Under the pieces are notes generated by a model that saw only the letters and a program-made list of their open reading frames with translations, had not been told where the DNA came from and searched no databases. This document shows, one piece after another, positions 61,865 to 64,000 of a stretch of DNA of 64,000 bases. The position numbers were made by a program, and so were the translations under genes. The stretch is from Rhodocyclales bacterium (GTDB lineage: Bacteria; Pseudomonadota; Gammaproteobacteria; Burkholderiales; Rhodocyclaceae): the NCBI GenBank assembly GCA_016183655.1, contig JACPEH010000009.1:1-64000 (forward strand). Direction: 5' to 3'. The first letter of the stretch is position 1; every line of letters starts with the position of its first letter.

Positions 61865-63937
61865 ATGAAAAAGCGTATTCCGGCGGCGGGCATGCCGGCC
61901 GTCGTGCAGAAGATCGCGTCGGCGGATGCGGCAGACCTCTCCCCTATCCGGGACATGCCGGCGATGGTGCATTCGATCGACGCCGACGGCGTCATCGTCG
62001 ACGTCAGCCAGAAATGGCTGGAGGTCCTCGGCTATTCGCGCAGCGAGGCGATCGGCCGCAGGTCGATCGAATTCCTGACCGAGGAATCCCGGGCCTACGC
62101 GACGGAAAACGTGCTGCCGGAATTCTTCCGCACCGGGCGCTGCGTCGACGTCCCCTATCAGGTGCTGGCGAAGGACGGCCGCGTCCTAGACGTGCTGCTC
62201 TCGGCGACCTGCGTGCGCGGCGACGACGGCCAGGTGCTGCGCAGCATCGCCATCATGCAGGACGTCACCGCGCGCAAGCGCGCCGAGCGCAGGCTCGACG
62301 CCGCCAAGGCCTATGCCGAGAACCTGCTGTACACCGCCAACGTGCTGGTGGTAGAGCTCGATACGCTGGGTTGCGTCAGCCGCCTGAACCGCGCGGTCGA
62401 GCACCTGCTCGGCTACACCACGGCGGAACTGTCCGGGCAGGAATGGTTTCGCCTCGTGTCGCCGCCCGACCACTATCCGCGGGTTCATGAACGGCTGGCC
62501 CATCTGGGCTCGACCGGCAGCGACCGCTTCGAAAGCCCGGTCCTGTCGGCGGCTGGTGTCGAGCGCCAGGTGGTGTGGCGCAACAGCCCGGTGATCGACC
62601 ACGATCGCGTCGTCGGCCTGCTCTGCGTCGGCGTCGACGTCACCGAGCAGCGCCGCGCCGAGGCCCGCCTCGCGGTCAGCGAGCAGGCCCTGCGCGACGC
62701 CCAGAGCATCGCGCAGATCGGCAGCTGGATGCTCGACTACCAGACCGGCGAAGTCCATTGGTCCGAGCAGATGTTCCGCTTCGTCGGGCTCGACCCGGTG
62801 CAGACCGAGCCGTCCATGGAGCGCTTCCTGCAGGCGGTCCACCCGGACGACCGGGCCGAGGTCGAAGCCGGCTACCGGCAGGCGCTTGCCAGGCACCGCC
62901 CCTACGACCTGCGTCATCGCCTGCTGCTGGACGACGGTTCGGTGCGCTACGTGCATCACTGTTCCCGGCTGGTCCATTCCCGGAACGGGCGGCCGGAGCG
63001 GGTGGTCGGCATCGTCCAGGATGTGACCCTGACGGTGCTGCAGGAACAGGCGCTGCAGCAGAGCGAGGAGCTGTTCCGCACCGTCGCCGACTATACCTGC
63101 GACTGGGAGTACTGGCAGGGCCGGCAGAAGGAGATGCTCTACGTCAGCCCGTCGTGCCTGCGCGTCACCGGCTACTCGCCGATCGAGTTCATCAGCGATC
63201 CCGGGCTGTTCGTGCGCATCGTCCATCCCGACGACCGGGTGCGTTTCGAAGCGCACCTCGACGACTTCGAGTGCGAGCGCGACCTGCAGATCGAGTTCCG
63301 GATCATCACCAAGGACGGCGAGGAACGCTGGATCTCGCACGGTTGCCGGCCGGTGTATACCAAGGACGGCCAGCGCAACGGCCGGCGGGTCAACAACCGC
63401 GACATCACCGAACTCAAGGCGGCGGAGCGGCAGGCGCACCGGCTGGCCTACTACGACGCGCTGACCGAACTGCCCAATCGCCGCCTGCTGATGGACCGGC
63501 TGGGCAAGGCGATCCCGCTCGCCAACCGCCAGCAACGGCCGCTGGCGCTGATGTTCATCGACCTCGACCGCTTCAAGAACGTCAACGACGCCTTCGGCCA
63601 CGATGTCGGCGATTCGCTGCTGATCGAGGTCGGCCGCCGCTTCGCCGGCTGCCTGCGGACGAGTGACACCATCGCCCGCGCCGGTGGCGACGAATTCATC
63701 GTGCTGCTGCCCGAGATCGCCGATGCGGCGCATGCCACGGCCGTCGCCGGGAAGCTGCTGGCGGCGCTGCGGCCGCCGGTCGTCTGCGGCGACGTTTCCT
63801 TCGACGTCTCCGCGTCGATCGGCATCGCCGTGCTCGCCGCCGGCGGCAGCGACGACAGTTCCGGGCTGATGAAGAAGGCCGACATCGCCATGTACGCCGC
63901 GAAGCAGGCCGGGCGCAACCAGTTCCAGGTGTTCTAG
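61865..63937 (+). CDS. Multi-PAS diguanylate cyclase
   Basis: A 690-residue soluble protein with four PAS/PAC modules in series (about 25-140, 150-265, 270-390, 400-515) and a C-terminal GGDEF domain. The cyclase motif RAGGDEF is intact, as are DALTELPNRR and IDLDRFKNVND, so it should make cyclic-di-GMP. The third and fourth PAS units each have a WxxxG-type start and an HPDDR motif. No membrane helix is seen. It begins with GGAGG before the ATG and is divergent from the NIT-PAS-GGDHF-EAL gene, pairing a cyclase with a phosphodiesterase. Confidence 0.92.
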   Translation: MKKRIPAAGMPAVVQKIASADAADLSPIRDMPAMVHSIDADGVIVDVSQKWLEVLGYSRSEAIGRRSIEFLTEESRAYATENVLPEFFRTGRCVDVPYQVLAKDGRVLDVLLSATCVRGDDGQVLRSIAIMQDVTARKRAERRLDAAKAYAENLLYTANVLVVELDTLGCVSRLNRAVEHLLGYTTAELSGQEWFRLVSPPDHYPRVHERLAHLGSTGSDRFESPVLSAAGVERQVVWRNSPVIDHDRVVGLLCVGVDVTEQRRAEARLAVSEQALRDAQSIAQIGSWMLDYQTGEVHWSEQMFRFVGLDPVQTEPSMERFLQAVHPDDRAEVEAGYRQALARHRPYDLRHRLLLDDGSVRYVHHCSRLVHSRNGRPERVVGIVQDVTLTVLQEQALQQSEELFRTVADYTCDWEYWQGRQKEMLYVSPSCLRVTGYSPIEFISDPGLFVRIVHPDDRVRFEAHLDDFECERDLQIEFRIITKDGEERWISHGCRPVYTKDGQRNGRRVNNRDITELKAAERQAHRLAYYDALTELPNRRLLMDRLGKAIPLANRQQRPLALMFIDLDRFKNVNDAFGHDVGDSLLIEVGRRFAGCLRTSDTIARAGGDEFIVLLPEIADAAHATAVAGKLLAALRPPVVCGDVSFDVSASIGIAVLAAGGSDDSSGLMKKADIAMYAAKQAGRNQFQVF

Positions 63938-64000
63938 GGCGTGTTCGCAGTAGATTCATGGGCGCGACGATGTCTGCGTGGGATGTCCCCCAAGGGGATT
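63938..64000. other. Window end, non-coding as far as seen
   Basis: The last 63 bases after the cyclase stop hold no supported gene. CCCCCAAGGGG at the edge may begin a hairpin or element that continues outside the window. Confidence 0.3.

Overview
The window is high-GC and gene-dense, with short intergenic gaps, many ATGA/GTGA stop-start overlaps and frequent GTG starts. The gene set points to a betaproteobacterium, most likely in or near the Rhodocyclales: the kdsD-kdsC-lptC-lptA order, two phasins of the PHB granule type, a PP0621-pilS-pilR-ampD block, a lysine/alanine-rich histone H1-like protein, and GTP-dependent PckG next to a MaeB-type malic enzyme. The order-level placement is an inference from gene content; no marker such as 16S rRNA is present.

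Layout. 1-2170 is an accessory patch: the end of an IS256-family element, a gene probably cut by it, a truncated lipoprotein gene between short direct repeats, a vapBC-like toxin-antitoxin pair with a palindromic operator, and a second antitoxin without a toxin. 2173-9108 holds pbpC, an MscS channel, an SGNH hydrolase and a three-gene unit of B12-binding radical SAM protein, thioredoxin and 4Fe-4S protein. 9118-14615 holds a tautomerase/EamA pair opposite a LysR regulator, an MFS transporter and glnS. 14708-18496 is a signalling unit: a haem-c-containing sensor kinase, a DUF3369/HD-GYP response regulator and a lone HD-GYP protein. 18670-27282 has htpX, an NhaR-like regulator, a glycine-zipper protein and crcB-hrpA-EI24-cinA-like genes. 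27374-31579 holds two phasins and the Kdo/LPS transport genes. 31691-37565 holds a Kef-type antiporter, a type IV pilin-like gene, an orphan kinase and an adenylate cyclase. 37707-42599 holds ispB, tRNA-Pro and pilSR-ampD. 43204-52253 holds the histone-like gene, an aminotransferase, pckG, maeB, a patatin and pbpG. 52330-58446 is an IclR-controlled lactate-utilisation (lut) operon with unusual inserted genes. 58462-63937 holds two large cyclic-di-GMP proteins, convergent with the lut operon and divergent from each other.

The most interesting links are these. A sigma-54-like promoter precedes the pilin-like gene, and the cognate type of activator (PilR) is encoded 6 kb away. The lut operon has its IclR operator lying across both divergent promoters, and it contains a half-length aldehyde dehydrogenase domain. 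Cyclic-di-GMP turnover is represented by four proteins (two HD-GYP, one GGDHF-EAL, one GGDEF). A palindromic intergenic repeat has entered the hrpA coding frame. No phage, CRISPR array or recognisable defence island is visible apart from the toxin-antitoxin genes.
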